Positions 1 through 13,000 of a stretch of 64,000 nt of DNA are shown one piece after another. A program made the translations under genes and the position numbers. This DNA is from Tribonema minus (taxonomy: Eukaryota; Sar; Xanthophyceae; Tribonematales; Tribonemataceae), in NCBI GenBank assembly GCA_017506865.1, contig JAFCMP010000002.1, positions 744,001 through 808,000 on the forward strand, written 5' to 3'. Every line of letters starts with the position of its first letter. Positions within the stretch are counted from its first letter, which is position 1. The notes under the pieces were generated by a model. The model ran no database searches. It worked only from the letters and a program-made list of their open reading frames with translations, and was not told the DNA's origin.

Positions 1-3000
1 GGCAAAGGAGCTCTGCACGCGCGTCCCGGCGCTGCTGCCGCCCACGCTGCAGCTCCTGCACGCGTCGCTGCTGCAGCGGCGCGCCGCCGCCGCCGCTGCC
101 GCCGCCGCTGTTGCTGCAGCTGGCAGCGACGGCAGCGGCGGCGGCGACGGCAGCGCGCCTTGCGATGTGCAATTGATCAGTGGTGCCGCTGCGGATAGCA
201 TTCTCGGCGCTTTTGCTGACCTGCTTGCTGCCGCGGCAAAGCTGCCCACTGATGCCATCACCGCCGGCTGCGGCGGCGGCGGCGGCGGCGGCGGTGACGC
301 TGCAGCCATTCTGCAGCAATTCGCAGACGGCGCGTCGCTGCCGCCGCTGCTGCGCGCCGCCGCCGCCGCTGCTGCCGCTGATGACACCAGCGTGAGCGCC
401 GCCGTCGCCGCTGCCGTGGCGCGCATCACGCGCACGTGGGCACGCTATCTGCCTGCTGACCGCAGCTGCGCGCTTCTTGAGGCAATTGTTAGCGCATTTG
501 TCCGCGGAGAGCTGCCGCCGCCGCTGCTGCCGGCGCTGGCGGCAGCGCTGGAGGCGGCGCCGCCAGATGCGCCAGCGCTCAGCGCGCCGCTGCTGCTGCA
601 GGAGGCTCTGCCGTTGATGCTCTCGACTGCAGCTGGCAGCGGCAGCAGCAGCGGCGGCGGCGCCGAGGCTGGACGCAGCGCCGCTGCTGCCGCTGCTGCC
701 GCCGCCGCTGCTGCTGCTGCTGCTGCTCAGTGCGTGTGCGCCGTGGTGAACAAGGCTCCAGACGGCGACGCTTTCGATGGCGCCGTTGACGCGTGCCTCG
801 CCGCAGCGGCGCGGAGCACAACAATGAGTGGCAGCAGCGACAGCAGCAGCGGCGGCGGCGGCAGCAGCGGCATCATACTCGTGGCGCTGGTGCGCGCTGT
901 CGCCATGCGCGGCGGCGCCGCTGCGCAGCGGCGCCGCGGCAGCGCGCTCGCTGCGCTGCGCGCAGCGATCTGCGGCAGCAGCGGCGGCAGCGGCAGCGGC
1001 GAGCTTGAAGCCATGAACATCAGCAATGGCGAAGGCAGCGGCAGTGGCAGCGCAGCGGCGGCAATGGCCGCGGCGGCGGCCGTGGCGGCGCTCATGGCGG
1101 ACGCTGATCCCGATGCGCGTCTGCGCGCCGCGCCGGTGTGGCGGCAGCGCCTGTTTGCAGAGCTGTTCCCGGGGCTGGCGGCGGGGGCGCCGGCGCGCGC
1201 GCCGCTGCTCGCCGCGCTGCACCTGGTAGGCAGCGCTCCGGTGAGTTGAGCGCTGATGTAGTTGAGGAGTGATGCTATGTATGACGTTGCAGTGAGTGAA
1301 GGCAGCGAGTGAAGCCGCCTGAGTGGTAAGCTCCATGTGGACAAGTGTATTGGGGTTTGGGCGCATGAAGTTTTGGGTGCGTCTGCGTAGGCGCCGATGG
1401 TGCGGGCTTGAAGTTTGGGTTAGGGTTAGGCTTAGGCTTACGGTTAGGTGTAAGTCTAACCCGGAGATCTCACAGCGAGCTCGAGGTGGCTGATGACGTG
1501 GCTGATGACAGTCTTCTGCTGTCGCTCGCACAACACGCTTCTGATGCGTGAATTTCAAATGGACGAAACACCCACTGGTCACATGTTATATGTCATACAC
1601 ACGTTAATGGGCGCCGTACACGGCATGTTGTTTTTTGGTATGCGAGCGCGCGGACACGGCGTGCGCGTGCGCGCTGCGCAGGTCTCGCAGCGGCTCAAGA
1701 TAGCCGATGACAGTCTTCTGCTCTCCCTCGTGCAAGACACTTCCAGGCATGAAACATCCACAAGCGTACATATATCACCCTAACCCTAACCCTAACCCTA
1801 ACCCTAACCCTAAGCAACCGGCACATCGCATACATTTGAATCACATGCTAATGGCTGCCATTCGCTTGAATCGCACGCTAGTGGCTGCCATTCGTTTGAA
1901 TCACACGCTGATGGCTGCCATCCGTGGCATATTTGTTTTTCTGGCGTGATGCAGGCGGCAGTGGTGTGTGAATACGCCGATGCCGCGTGCGTATGCGCGC
2001 TGCAAGGGCTCGCAGCGGCGGATGCGGCAGTGCGCTCCGCAGCAGTGCTCGCCCTTGGCATCTTCATCAAAGACGACGCGCTGCTGCAGACTCTCGCGCC
2101 CCACACGGGGACCCTGGCGCCCAGGTATCAGAAGTACTTCAAGTACAACATCCCTGCGTAACGTCTACGATAGGGAATGAGCGCTGCTGCAGGTGCTCGC
2201 GCCCCACACGGGGACCCTGGCGCCCAGGTCCTGCAACGTATTTTAGTGTGTTGAAGTGCAGTTGTTGAAGAACGCGACTTGTGAAAGCAGTGGTGGCTGT
2301 CGCTGCATAAAACGTAGGCTCAGGTCTTCATCAAAGACGACGCGTTGCTGCAGACGCTCGCGCCACACACGGGGATCCTGGCGCCCAGGTATAAGAAGTA
2401 CAACATTTTAAAAGTGTTTCTTTTTTTAAAATGCAGTCGCTCAAGTACCTGTCTCGTGAACGCATGGTGGCTTTCCCTGCGTCGAGTTCAGTTTTAGCAT
2501 GATGGCTGTCCCCGGGTTGAAGTTACATTTAGGTCTTCAACAAGGCATAAGCGCTGCTGCAGACGCTGGCGCACCACACGGGGACCCTGGCGCCCAGGTA
2601 TTAGAAGTACAACATTCCTTAAGTGGTTCACTTCGTGAAACGCAGCTGTTGAAGTACGTGTCCATAGGAAGCAGGGTGGCTGTCCCTGCGTTGAGTTCAG
2701 TTTTGGTAGAATGACTGTCCCTGTGTTGAAGTTAGAGTTAGGTCTTCATCAAAGACAGCGCGCTGCTGCAGACTCTCGCGCCACACACGGGGACCCTGGC
2801 GCTCAGGTACTGCAACATTTGCAATGTTTCACTTCATGAAACGCAGCTGTTGAAGTACACATTTTCTGGAATAATAGTGGCTGTCCCTGCGTTGAAGTTA
2901 GGGTTAGGTCTTCATCGAAAACGGCGCGCTGCTGCAGACACTTGCGCCACACACGGGGACCCTGGCGCCCAGGTATTGCAATATTTGAAGTGTTTCATAT

Positions 3001-3836
3001 TGTGCAATGCTGAATCGACTGTCTTGTGAAAGCACTGCAACAGTTGCAGTGTTGCACTTATCTGTACTTTTGTAAGCATTGAAACTGATTTTTAGACGAC
3101 ATAACTAATCAAGATTCAAGACATAGCAAGCACGATTGTGAACACACCCTCCACTGCAGAGCATCACACCTGCAAGCCCCCACTTACACCGTGCGTCTGT
3201 CACAGGTTAGTGGACGTGAGCGCTGATGCGTTTGCAGTGACAAAAACTCAAGTACTTTGCATGTCAGCATGGGTATTTATTTGTAGATGGCAACAAGACA
3301 TTATCTTCCATGAAACAGAAACACGATCACAAACAACCCTCCGCTGCAGCGCGTCACGCCCGCACGCCCCCATCACGCCGCTCGCCTGCCACAGGCTAGT
3401 GGATGCAGCGCTGCACGCGCCGCGGGCGCTCACGCGCGTTCAGTGGTGAAAAACTCAACTATTTGCATGCAAGCATGCGTACTTATTTAAAGACGCCAGC
3501 AACTCGTCTACTTTCAGGAACACGACCACACACAAACTCTTCACTGCAGAGCATCACATTCCCGCGCCCCCAATCACAATGCTCATCGGTTACAGGCTAG
3601 TGGACGCAGCGTGGCACGCGCCGCGCGCGCTCACGCGCGCGCAGGCGCTGCAGTGCCTCATGGCCCTCGCAGACCTGCCCTACGCGCGGCTGCACCCGAT
3701 ACGGAGCGCTGTCACGCGCGGACTCGCAGCAGCGCTCGACGACCGGCGCCGCGCCGTCCGCCAGGCCGCCGTGCGCGTGCGCAACCGCTGGCTGCTGCTC
3801 GGCAGCGGCGGCGGCGACAGTGACAACATCGCTTGA
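1..3836 (+). CDS. MMS19: MMS19 C-terminal part (cytosolic Fe-S assembly, HEAT-repeat protein), 5' end outside window
   Basis: Three exons can be placed: 1-1240 (open at its 5' end, frame starting at base 2), 1952-2124 and 3596-3836 with a TGA stop. Their phases join cleanly (0, then 2+1). The final exon reads ALQCLMALADLP, then AALDDRRRAVRQAAVRVRN, and ends RWLLLGSGG. This matches the MMS19 C-terminus (ALQCMHAL, LDDKKRLVRKEAV, WFLLGS in the human protein, from memory). Exon 1 ends WRQRLFAELFPG, then LLAALHLVGSAP, also MMS19-like. The family is an adaptor that hands Fe-S clusters to DNA-repair and replication enzymes in cytosol and nucleus, and its C-terminal HEAT repeats bind CIAO1/CIAO2B. 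Exon 1 is inflated by Ala, Gly and Ser runs. Both introns are filled with copies of the neighbouring exon edges. Another HEAT-repeat protein is possible but less likely given the ordered C-terminal match. Confidence 0.82.
1400..1925 (+). repeat. Interstitial telomere-like repeats and 32-bp tandem repeat in MMS19 intron 1
   Basis: TTAGGG-like units lie near 1420-1450, and a clean CCCTAA tract lies at about 1778-1813. Right after it, three copies of a roughly 32-base unit (TGGCTGCCATTCG core) occupy 1840-1925. A phrase containing GATGACAGTCTTCTGCT occurs twice, near 1500 and 1705. Confidence 0.85.
2060..2976 (+). repeat. Exon-edge array: six copies of the 3' edge of an MMS19 exon with its splice donor
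   Basis: The true exon ends at 2124 with CTGGCGCCCAG followed by GTAT. Five further decayed copies of its last 50-65 bases, each ending in CAG plus GT, lie downstream near 2178-2231, 2326-2392, 2533-2600, 2740-2808 and 2908-2977. The shared core CACACGGGGACCCTGGCGC is almost unchanged. Sequence between copies differs in length, so only the edge, not a fixed monomer, is well kept. Confidence 0.93.
3188..3650 (+). repeat. Exon-edge array: copies of the 5' edge of the last MMS19 exon with acceptor
   Basis: Two decayed copies (near 3205-3240 and 3390-3448) precede the true exon start at 3596. Each keeps the acceptor ACAG and the following (G)TTAGTGGA or CTAGTGGA coding start, and each is preceded by a related GCAGAGCATCAC or GCAGCGCGTCAC segment. 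Confidence 0.88.
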
Positions 3837-3880
3837 GCGACATGTTCACAGCGGGACCCAGTGGCTGCTGCGGCGGTAGC

Positions 3881-3916
<36 letters not shown>

Positions 3917-4032
3917 AGTGACATGGCATGTTCACAGCACAAGTGCTGGCTGCTGCTCGGCAGCGGCGGCGGCGACAATATCGCTTGAGCGACATGTTCA
4001 CAGCGGGACCCAGTGGCTGCTGTGGCGGTAGC

Positions 4033-4071
<39 letters not shown>

Positions 4072-4480
4072 AGTGGCGGCAGCGGCGGCGACAAAATCGC
4101 TCGAGTGGCATGTTCACATCACGAGCGCTGGCTACTGCTCAGCACCGCCGCGGCGGCGGCGGAAGAGGCGGCGGCGGCAGAGGCGGCGGCGGCGGCGGCA
4201 GAGGCGGCAGTGGCGGCAACGGCGGCGACAACATCGCTTTTGAGTGACATGCTCACAGCGGGACCGCTGGCTGCTGCTCGGCAGCAGCGGTGGCAGCGAC
4301 GGTGACAACATCGCTTGAGTGACATATGCACTGTGCTACCACTGGCTGCTGTGAAGCAGCAGCAACGGTGACGGCGGCAGCGCCAGCGGCGGCCGCGGCG
4401 GTGGCGGTGGCGGCGGCTGCAGCAGAAACATGGCATGAGTGAGAAGTTCACAGCACAGACGCGTGCTGCTGCTCGGCAGC
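3784..4480 (+). repeat. Copies of the MMS19 terminal exon edge, stop codon included, with GGC triplet runs
   Basis: The segment coding RWLLLGSGG and the TGA stop is copied after the gene end near 3941-4000, 4120-4180, 4250-4325, 4335-4400 and 4455-4500. Long GGC runs (around 3888-3915 and 4038-4072) separate them. Several copies retain AACATCGCTTGAG around the stop. Because a coding-end/3'-flank junction is copied here, the duplication is not limited to splice-site edges. Confidence 0.85.
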
Positions 4481-6883
4481 GGCGACCGCGGCGGTCACAT
4501 GCTCACTGGGGTTAGCGTCCAGGATTCTGCATGTGGCAATGAGTTGCAGCGCCGCTAAGCCACGGGCGCTGTGCGTCGTGCCGCCATGCTCAACAGCGAT
4601 CGGTGACTGCTGCTTGGGCAGCGACGGCAATGGCAATTTGCCATGAGGATCAGGGTGGGGGTGGGGGTTGCTAGTTAGTAGCAGCTTCCTCCTCCCCCCC
4701 CCGCCCCCCCGCACCAGGAGTTGCCACTGCTGTCCACGTTTGCAGTGATTGGCTGCAGCTGCTTGACAGCGGCGGCAGCGGCAGCGGATGCTCAGCAATT
4801 GCGGCAAGTCAGCGCCACTATTGTAAGCCGGTCAGAGGGGTCAGGAGCTCTGTGACCCTCGCAAACTGTTAGACCTCTGCTGGCCCGGCAACAGCCGTGC
4901 TTGTTGCTGCCGCAGAGCGTGCGCTTTGAGTCGCTGCTTGCACACAGCGGCTGCGGCTATGCAGCTCGTGGCCGCTGCATATCAGGAGCAGCGGACGCCG
5001 CATCACATTGATAGCCTTGCGGAAATCAGTCCTGTACTGCTTACTGCAGTGCTCAGCAAGAATGTTGGCAGCGGGACAGCTGATGAGGAAGAAACACAAA
5101 ATGCTGCCAAGGGCGCTGGCCATAGGGTGCTTGCCTTTGGTGGCCTTCATGCGGTGCTCACCATTGTGTGCCACTGGCACGCATCGGAGTTTGGCTTGGG
5201 TGACAAATGCCGTGTGCAGCGCTCGCGTGCGCGTTGACCGCTGTTATGGTTGCTATGGCGACGAGGTGGCCACGTGGACTTTGTCTCTGCATTTTGTCTC
5301 TGCAAATGGATCGCTGACTGGAGTAGGAGCTGGCAAAGCCAGGGAGAAGGCGGCCTGAGGTGCGCGCGCGCTGTCGGAAGTTCACATATCACAGCCTCGC
5401 AACATACCTGGCAGTCTTCCACTGCGCAGCTACATAAATGCAAATCAGGCGTCACCGGCTAGGCCGAACTTCAAGCTTTAAGCTATGTGCCGCCGCCGCC
5501 CCCGGTGCTGTACTTGCTGCCGATAGTTGGGTGCTGAGCACTGAATGCTTGTCACCTACAACCCCCCTCCACCATGTTGCACAAAGGCATGTCACGCGGT
5601 GGCCATGGCTGATGTTTCCGCCGGCCTTGCAATAATGGAGAACCGCTGTTCTCAGTGTCGTCTGCTTGTAAGCGCGCCCGGATCCCCTGGGTGGTAGATT
5701 TGTGTGCAATCTCTCCTGCCCTGCACTTTTTGTCACCGCGGCTTGAATCGTGTTGTGGCAATGATATGCAGGAGCCTTTGTTAATCCCTTGCAAGGCATG
5801 TATGCCATGAGTGATGGTAATGCGCATTGAGATGCTTTGCCACAAGGGACTTGCAAACTTTGGCAGCAAGCTTGACATCATTCGTCTGGGCTGCTCGTGC
5901 GCCAAGTGAAAAGTAACACATTCCTCGCATCTGCAGTAAGTTGAGCAACTGACACAGTGACAGCATTTGGCAAACTGAACACACATCATCATGCAGACAA
6001 ACAATGGCCAGCGGTAGCAGCAGCAGCAACAGCAGCAGCAGCCCCACTCCTTCTCTGCGCTGCATTGACTATGGAAACACTAGACTTACAGAAGGACTAC
6101 AGATTTTCAAAGGAACAAGCTAATGCACGGCTCTCCACACGCCAGCGACTGCTTATAAATACTTCAACATGGTGCACTTCGACTACTGGGTGCAGCCACT
6201 GAAAGGCTCATCTGCTGCAGGTGAGCCCGGGGGGGGGGAATGTCCCTCTCGCTATCATCAGTGATTCTCAGCGAAGGGCAGCACACCCCCCACACTCATG
6301 TCAGTGACAAGCCCTCAAGCCCCCTTGCACCCGCCCGTTGCCTGCCCAGTGCTCTCCATATCTGGGAGTGGTTCTTAATATTCTGACAGAGTAAGTGCAC
6401 ACCAGCGCGCGCTTTAAGCGGCCCTTCCTTCAGCTGCTGAATGTGCACGCAACACGAGCAGTGCCGCATAGACACAGGGGCGGCGATCCCGCAGTTGCGG
6501 CCGATCACACGCCTCTGGCCGTTCTTCAAGAAACACCATCACTCTACAACTTGAAGTACAGGACATCTACCACCTGCACCGCCCCGGAAAGAAGACAATG
6601 GACCGTACCCCGCTCCCCCGTCCCATGCCCCCATGATCATCGCCCCTTGACCCCCCCCCCTCCCCCTTCTTAAACCCCCCCAACCCCCCAAGCGCCCATA
6701 AAAACATCAGGCATGGTCCAACGGCGGCAGCGGACAGCAGTAGCAGCAGCAGCAGTGCCCAACAGGACTGCTGCCACACGCTTGAATCAAGCACCCACAC
6801 TGCCACTGCTGCCGTTGTTGCCGCGGCACGCCACTGCCGCTGCCACCACATCACCGCCACCTCTCTCCCTCCCCCAAACACAT
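4480..6883. other. Region between two converging genes, no gene recognised
   Basis: This stretch separates the stop codons of MMS19 (plus) and the FAD enzyme gene (minus), so it should hold both 3' flanks. It contains C-runs near 4690 and 6650-6685 and short CAG runs near 6020 and 6740. Its open frames are short and show no recognisable domain. Confidence 0.6.
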
Positions 6884-9800
6884 CTAGTTGAGGCCGCCAA
6901 CTTTGGCCCCCGAACCGCCCACTGTTGCCGACGGCGCGGAGGCATTCGTGATGAACTCCTGGAACTCTGCCTGCTTGGCGAAGAGCTCCGCGTCGACCGT
7001 GGTGGTGGCTACACCGGGGCGCGCGGTGACAGTTACGTTCTTGGCGTTGAGCACTGTGCGGCCCGCGGTGGTGAAGAGCTCGTCCTCACAGGCGATGCGG
7101 TCCCAGAACTCCTGCCAGCCACGCTCCATGGCGTAGACGCCGTACAGCTGTAAGGAGGGTTAGGGTTAGGGTTGGGTAGGTTAGGATCAGGTTGAGAGTA
7201 GGGGTAGGGTTGGACGGATCAGGTCAGGGTTAGATGGTTCGTGGCATGACTCAGACTCAGAACTCCTGCCAGCCGCGCTCCATGGCGTAGACGCCGTACA
7301 GCTGTAAGGAGGGTTAGGGTTAGGGTTGGGTAGGTTAGGATCAGGTTGAGAGTAGGGGTAGGGTTGGACGGATCAGGTCAGGGTTAGATGGTTCGTGGCA
7401 TGACTCAGACTCAGAACTCCTGCCAGCCGCGATCCATGGCGTAGACGCCGTACAGCTGTAACGAGGGTTAGGGTTAGGGTTGAGATAGGTTAGGACCCAG
7501 CACCAGAGTAGGGTTTAGGGTGCGAGTGGGGGTAGGTTGTTGTAGGAGAGGGTTAGGATAGGTGAGAATCAGGGCTAGAGGAGGGTTGGAGAGCAAGTAG
7601 GGTTAGGGTTGAGGTCAGGGGTTAGGTTCAGAACTCCTGCCGCCCGCGCTCCATGGCGTAGACGCCGTACAGCTGTAACGAGGGCTGGGGTTAGGGTTGT
7701 TAGGATCAGGGCCAGAGTTGTGCTAGGGTATGAGAAGGGGTCGGGTTAGACATTTGAGGTCAGGTTCAGGTTTAAAACACCGTACAGCTGCGACTAGGGT
7801 ACGAATTCGACCGAGGGCAACAAGGATATGTGGGGGCAGGTTGAGAGCAGGGGTACACAGGAATAGTCGGTTCATTTGCTAGGGCAAGGGTTGCGGTAGG
7901 GTTTGCGCTCAGACACAACCTAGGGTTAGGGTTACATGCAGGCTGCGCTTCATGACGTAGACTCTGTTTTGACTGTGGTCAGGGTTAGGGCAAGATGTAG
8001 TGAGGGTAAGGCTGCAAGGATTTCGGCATGTCTGCCACTGACCTTCTGGTCGGGGTTGATGCCCCAGAACAGCCACTTGGCGCGGCTGCACAACTGTACC
8101 TGTTGTCAAAGTTAGAATGTTGAGTAGTTTCGGATTTTTGCGATCTATTGCGGGTTTGCTTCAGCCTTTAGCACATGGGTGTATAACTTTCCGGTACAGA
8201 AGAGTTCATCCAGACTTCACAGTCACCTCTCGCATATGCCAAACGCAAGCACTAACCTTCTGGTCGGGATCGATGGCGGTGATGCCTGAGAATAGCCACT
8301 TGGCGCGCTTCGGCAAGTGCTGCCAGATAGTGGAGTAGGCGCAGGCCCACAGCAGCGACGGCGTGAGCCACACGAGGGCGTAGTACGCCGAGACGTGCTC
8401 CAGGTCGCAGTAACCCTGCGGCGGCAGCGGTTACACGAGCAGTTACAGATTTAACAAGTGAAGTACGCGGAGGCGTGCTCCAGGTCGCAGTACCCCTGTG
8501 GTGACAGCCGTTACACAAGGCGGTTACAGATTTTAGCAGGTGAAGCAAGAAGCGTAAGGGCGTAGTACACGGAGACGTGCTCCAGGTCGCAATACCCCTG
8601 CGACAGCAGCAGTTACACAAGCAGTCAGTATGTGAAATGTGCGTCCACAGCAGCGACGGCGTGAGCCATACGAGCGCGTAGTATGCGGAGACATGCTCCA
8701 GGTCGCAGGACCCCTGCGACAGCAGCAGTTACATGAGCAGTTACAGATGTACCAGGTGAAGCTGACATCAATGCACAACAGCAGCGACGTGCGTGCGGGC
8801 GCAGCATGTGGAAACGTGCTCCAGGCTGCAGTAGCCGTGTGACGGCAGCAGTTATGAGATCGGTTACAGCAATGAAGGCGTGAGCCGCACGAGGGCATCA
8901 GTGGGCAAAGACGTGCTCCAGGTCACAATACCCCTGTGATGGCAGCCGTTACACAGTGGAACAGAGTTGAACGCGTGCCCAAAGCAATGAGGCGTGATGC
9001 ACACACAAGTGTGGTAGATGGAGGCGCGCTCGAAGCTGTACCCCTGCGGTGGCAGCCGTTGCGCAAGCTGTTGCAGATCTCCCATATGAAGAGACATCCC
9101 ACAGGTTTAAGTACCCCTGCTGCAGCGGCTGTTTCATGGTTTGCCATATTAACGCTTCTCTCCAACCCATCATACTCTGAGTTCAGAAACCTCATCAGGT
9201 CAGGAGGCGCGAAAGGAGTTGGTATGCATGCAGGTACTTTCTGTGGTCTCTGCTCGGGGCAAACAAAGCCCCGTCTCTATCAAAATGCGCTTTCAAGGCA
9301 GCCCTCAATTCAATCTGTTAAGAGGGCTTCAAATGCACAGAGACTTCCCCCTCTACAACACCACCAACTGTCCACAATCAAATCGCAACAAGGGTGGCCC
9401 CACCGTGCACCTGACCACGCGCCTCATGTGTGGCATGTGCGGTCAGAGTCGTCAAGATGTGTACACCATTGTGTACTTCTCTGTATACTGCAGTACCTTG
9501 AAGTACTTCCAGAAGTTGATGCATGAATACTTGATTGAGTCGTCAAAACGTATACTCCGAAGTACTTCTCGTATTACTACTTTGAAGTTCGTCTTCCAAG
9601 AAGTGAGCACATGAATACTCGATTTGATTGCACACTACACACCATACAATACATGCCTGCACGGAGTAGTTAGTCCATCTATACCGCGAGTACACGAGTG
9701 CTTGATTGATTGTACACAATGCATGCATACTATACATACCTGCACGGAGTAGCCGTATGTGAACAGGCCGCGCAGGTTCAGCAGACCGTTCTTCTCCAAA

Positions 9801-9982
9801 AACTCGTGGATGGTCCACTCGTACTTGAAGTACTTCGTCTCTTTGATCTGCTTCTCGGGGATAGGGTACCCCTTCAGGTTGCCCATGAGCTTCTCGTGGA
9901 TGTCCGCGTACGAGCGCATCGAATACCATACACGGAACAGAACCCAGAACTCGACGTAGGCGGTGAGTTCGCCTGTGGAGGT

Positions 9983-10015
<33 letters not shown>

Positions 10016-13000
10016 GCTCAGTGATTACGAGCGCATCGACCACGGACCACAAATGATAACCCACAGCTCAACGAGGGCGGTGAGTTCGCCTGTACGGAGC
10101 AGCAGCAGCAGCGGCGGCGGCGGCAGTGTTCAGCAACTTGAGGGGAAGTGCGGGTAGGGCATAGGGTATGTAGGGGTGTAGGGTACATGTGTACTTGTGC
10201 TCAGCAGCAGCAGCAGCAGCAGCGCTCAGCATTTCACGGGGCGGGGGGTTCAACGCCATCTGTCACATCCCTCTGTTCCTCTCACCTTCACCGCTGCAAC
10301 TTCAAGTTAACGCCTGTACTGCAAACCACCTCAAAGTGCGGCGCACTCTCGACGTCACGCCACCACTGCTTGGCGGCGAGGCCCCGTAAACAGGAGGCGT
10401 TAATGCCTGCCCTGACTGACACACCGTCTATTTGACCTGCAACTTCATACCTGAACTGATAAACTTCAACTTCACATCTGCACACTCACCGCGCGGCGCG
10501 AACTCGATGGTCTTGAAGGCGTGCCACCACTTCTTGAACTTGGCCTTCATCGCACCCCACGTGAGACGTTTGCGGCACTCCTCGTTGCTTGCCTCCGCGA
10601 CTTGCAACTTCAACTTCACACCTTACTATAAACAAACCTCAACCTGTTTTAAGAGCGCACTCACCGCGCGGCGCGCACTCGATGGTCTTGAAGTCGCGCC
10701 ACCCCTTCTTGAACTTGGCCTTGACGCCCAACATGTTCTCGCCTACGCGACTGTCAACTTCAACTCCAGCTTCACATTCTGGCAATACAAACTTCAACTG
10801 CAAGTTGACACTGCTGCTTCAAACTCACCGCGCGGCCGGAACTCTGCGGTCTTGAAGTCGCGCCACCACTTCTTGAACTTGGCCTTGACCGCGCCCCACG
10901 TGGAGTTCTCCTTGGCGGTCCTCTCATCGTCCGTCAGGCCATCCGGCCCGACCAGCAACACGCCGTCGAGGTTCCCGTCGTGAATGGCGGCGACCATGAG
11001 GCACCACAGGGGGAAAATGATGCCCTCGATCTTGGACTTGTACTCCCCCGCGTAGGGGATCATGTCGGGGTCGATGACGCCGCGGTAGGGGGGCGAGTAC
11101 TTCTCGCCCTCCAGGTTGAAGGGGGTGCCCGCCTGCGTTGAAGTTGAAGATGCAGGTGCGGTGAGAGGCAGCAGCGGGGGTGGTGATGAGCGGTAGGGGG
11201 CGGAGTTCATCTAGGTAAAGGGAGTGCCGGCCTGCATGGGAGCTGCAAGTGTTCTGGTTGGTGGTGAGGTCGGGAGGCAGAAGTGCTGATGAGCGGTTGT
11301 GAAACGTGCGAATGTGTGTTGCATTTGTACGTGCAGAGTATGCAACTAGCGCATTGCTGAAGTTTGGGAAGTCGTTGCGCTTGCGACGCAAGCGTGTGTA
11401 CATCGACGTGAAGGAAACCAACATTGACTATGGCGCTTCTTGTTTGAAACGTGTGTCATGGGGGTTAATCTATGCCGGCCACCAAAGTCCTCGCGTGGCG
11501 TGCGCTGCGCGCGCGAGTGCTGACTCTAATCCTATGCTTAAACCTAACCTTCCACCTATTACCCACGCTTTGGAATGGCAAGCACTGCTCAGTAGCCCAC
11601 ACGTATCACAAAACCCGCAGCCGCACCACGCAATGTCAATGCACCATCGCCCATAGCACAGGCCACAAAACACGTCCATCACCGCGTGTTTAAGCCTGTA
11701 CATATACGTACATACCCGCCACTTGAGCAGTGTGTGCCAGGCAGGCCTCATACACTAGCTCCCTCAGGCGCTACAGATCGCCGGCGATCACAATTAGCGC
11801 GCTACGCAGCACGGTGACGCAGAGCTTCTCCAACTTCACCTGGTACTTGAACATATGGTTGTGTACGCGCCGCGGTGCAGAACAGGGTTTCTGCCCCTCA
11901 AGCGGAAGTGAATAAAGCACTCGTGCATGAGCTCGCGCAGCGACTGGAAGTCAGTGCTCAGGCAGACGAAGCCGTCACTGGAGCGTCACCAACTTCGGAG
12001 AGTACTCGAGCATGAGCTCAGTAGTCGGTGCTCAGGCAGGCGGAGCGTCACCAACTTCACCTAGCACTTGAGCATGAGCTCAGTAGTCAGTGCTCAGGCA
12101 GACATGGAGCGTCACCAACTTCACCTAGAGCTTAGTAGTCAGTGCTCAGACAGACATGGAGCGTCACCAACTTCACCTGGTACTTGAGCATGAGCTCGCG
12201 CAGCGGCTGGTAGTCAGTGCTCAGGTAGCACGTGCCGAGCTCGCACGGCAGCAGCATGGACTGGTTGGTGGGCGGCACTGCGTACACGGTGCGGGTCTTG
12301 CCACCCAGGTTGCCACGCGCTTCGAGCAGCTTCACGTTCGTGTAGCCTGCAAAAGCACAGGTTCGTTAGGGGGTGGGTTGTAAGGGTATGTATAGGGGCA
12401 GAACTGGGGTATGTATATGATACACGGTGCGGGTCTTGCCGCCCAGGTTGCCGCGCGCTTCCAGCAGCTTCACGTCCGTGTAGCCTGCAGGGGCGTTGCG
12501 CACGGGGGGGTTTAGAGTACATGGCGACTAGGGACATGATTGCCATCTATATCGGATAAATCGTGTGCGTCGTGGCGCCCAGGTTGCCTCGCGCTTCGAG
12601 CAGCTTTACGTTCGTGTAGCCTGCGGGGCAGTTTATGGTAGGATAAGTTAGGGCATGGGGGGTTATGTATATGACCAAGCAGTGGGGTACGTATAGCGTA
12701 CACGGTGCGCGTTTTGCCACCCAGGTTGCCGCGCGCTTCGACGCAGCAGCGCGCCTTCCGAAGGGTGGCTGGTGCTGAGCACTTCCTTGAAGTTACGATC
12801 AGGGTCAGTCTGGTGTCACAACCTCAGACCCTCGTGACTTGAAGCACGGTTTCATTTCGGGGCAGACAAGAGTCTTAGCCAGTGGCCTCACAACGAAAGT
12901 GCACCAAAGCATTCATGCGGGCTATGCTCGGTGTCATCCATGACTTTGATGACAAGTACGACATTGTTGAAGTTGAGAGAAGTTGACGCACCTCTCGCGA

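Noticed and set aside
727-1344. Long antisense frame over the MMS19 exon
   Set aside because: It arises from GC-rich triplet composition; the plus frame carries the MMS19 match.
1778-1813. Possible chromosome end (CCCTAA tract)
   Set aside because: Coding sequence continues on both sides, so it is interstitial.
3941-4325. Separate small gene repeating the RWLLLGS-like peptide
   Set aside because: These are decayed copies of the MMS19 terminal edge, with no start or splice structure of their own.
9543-10064. 173-codon minus frame with a Cys run
   Set aside because: It overlaps FAD-gene exon 7 in another frame; the Cys run is a translated GCA repeat.
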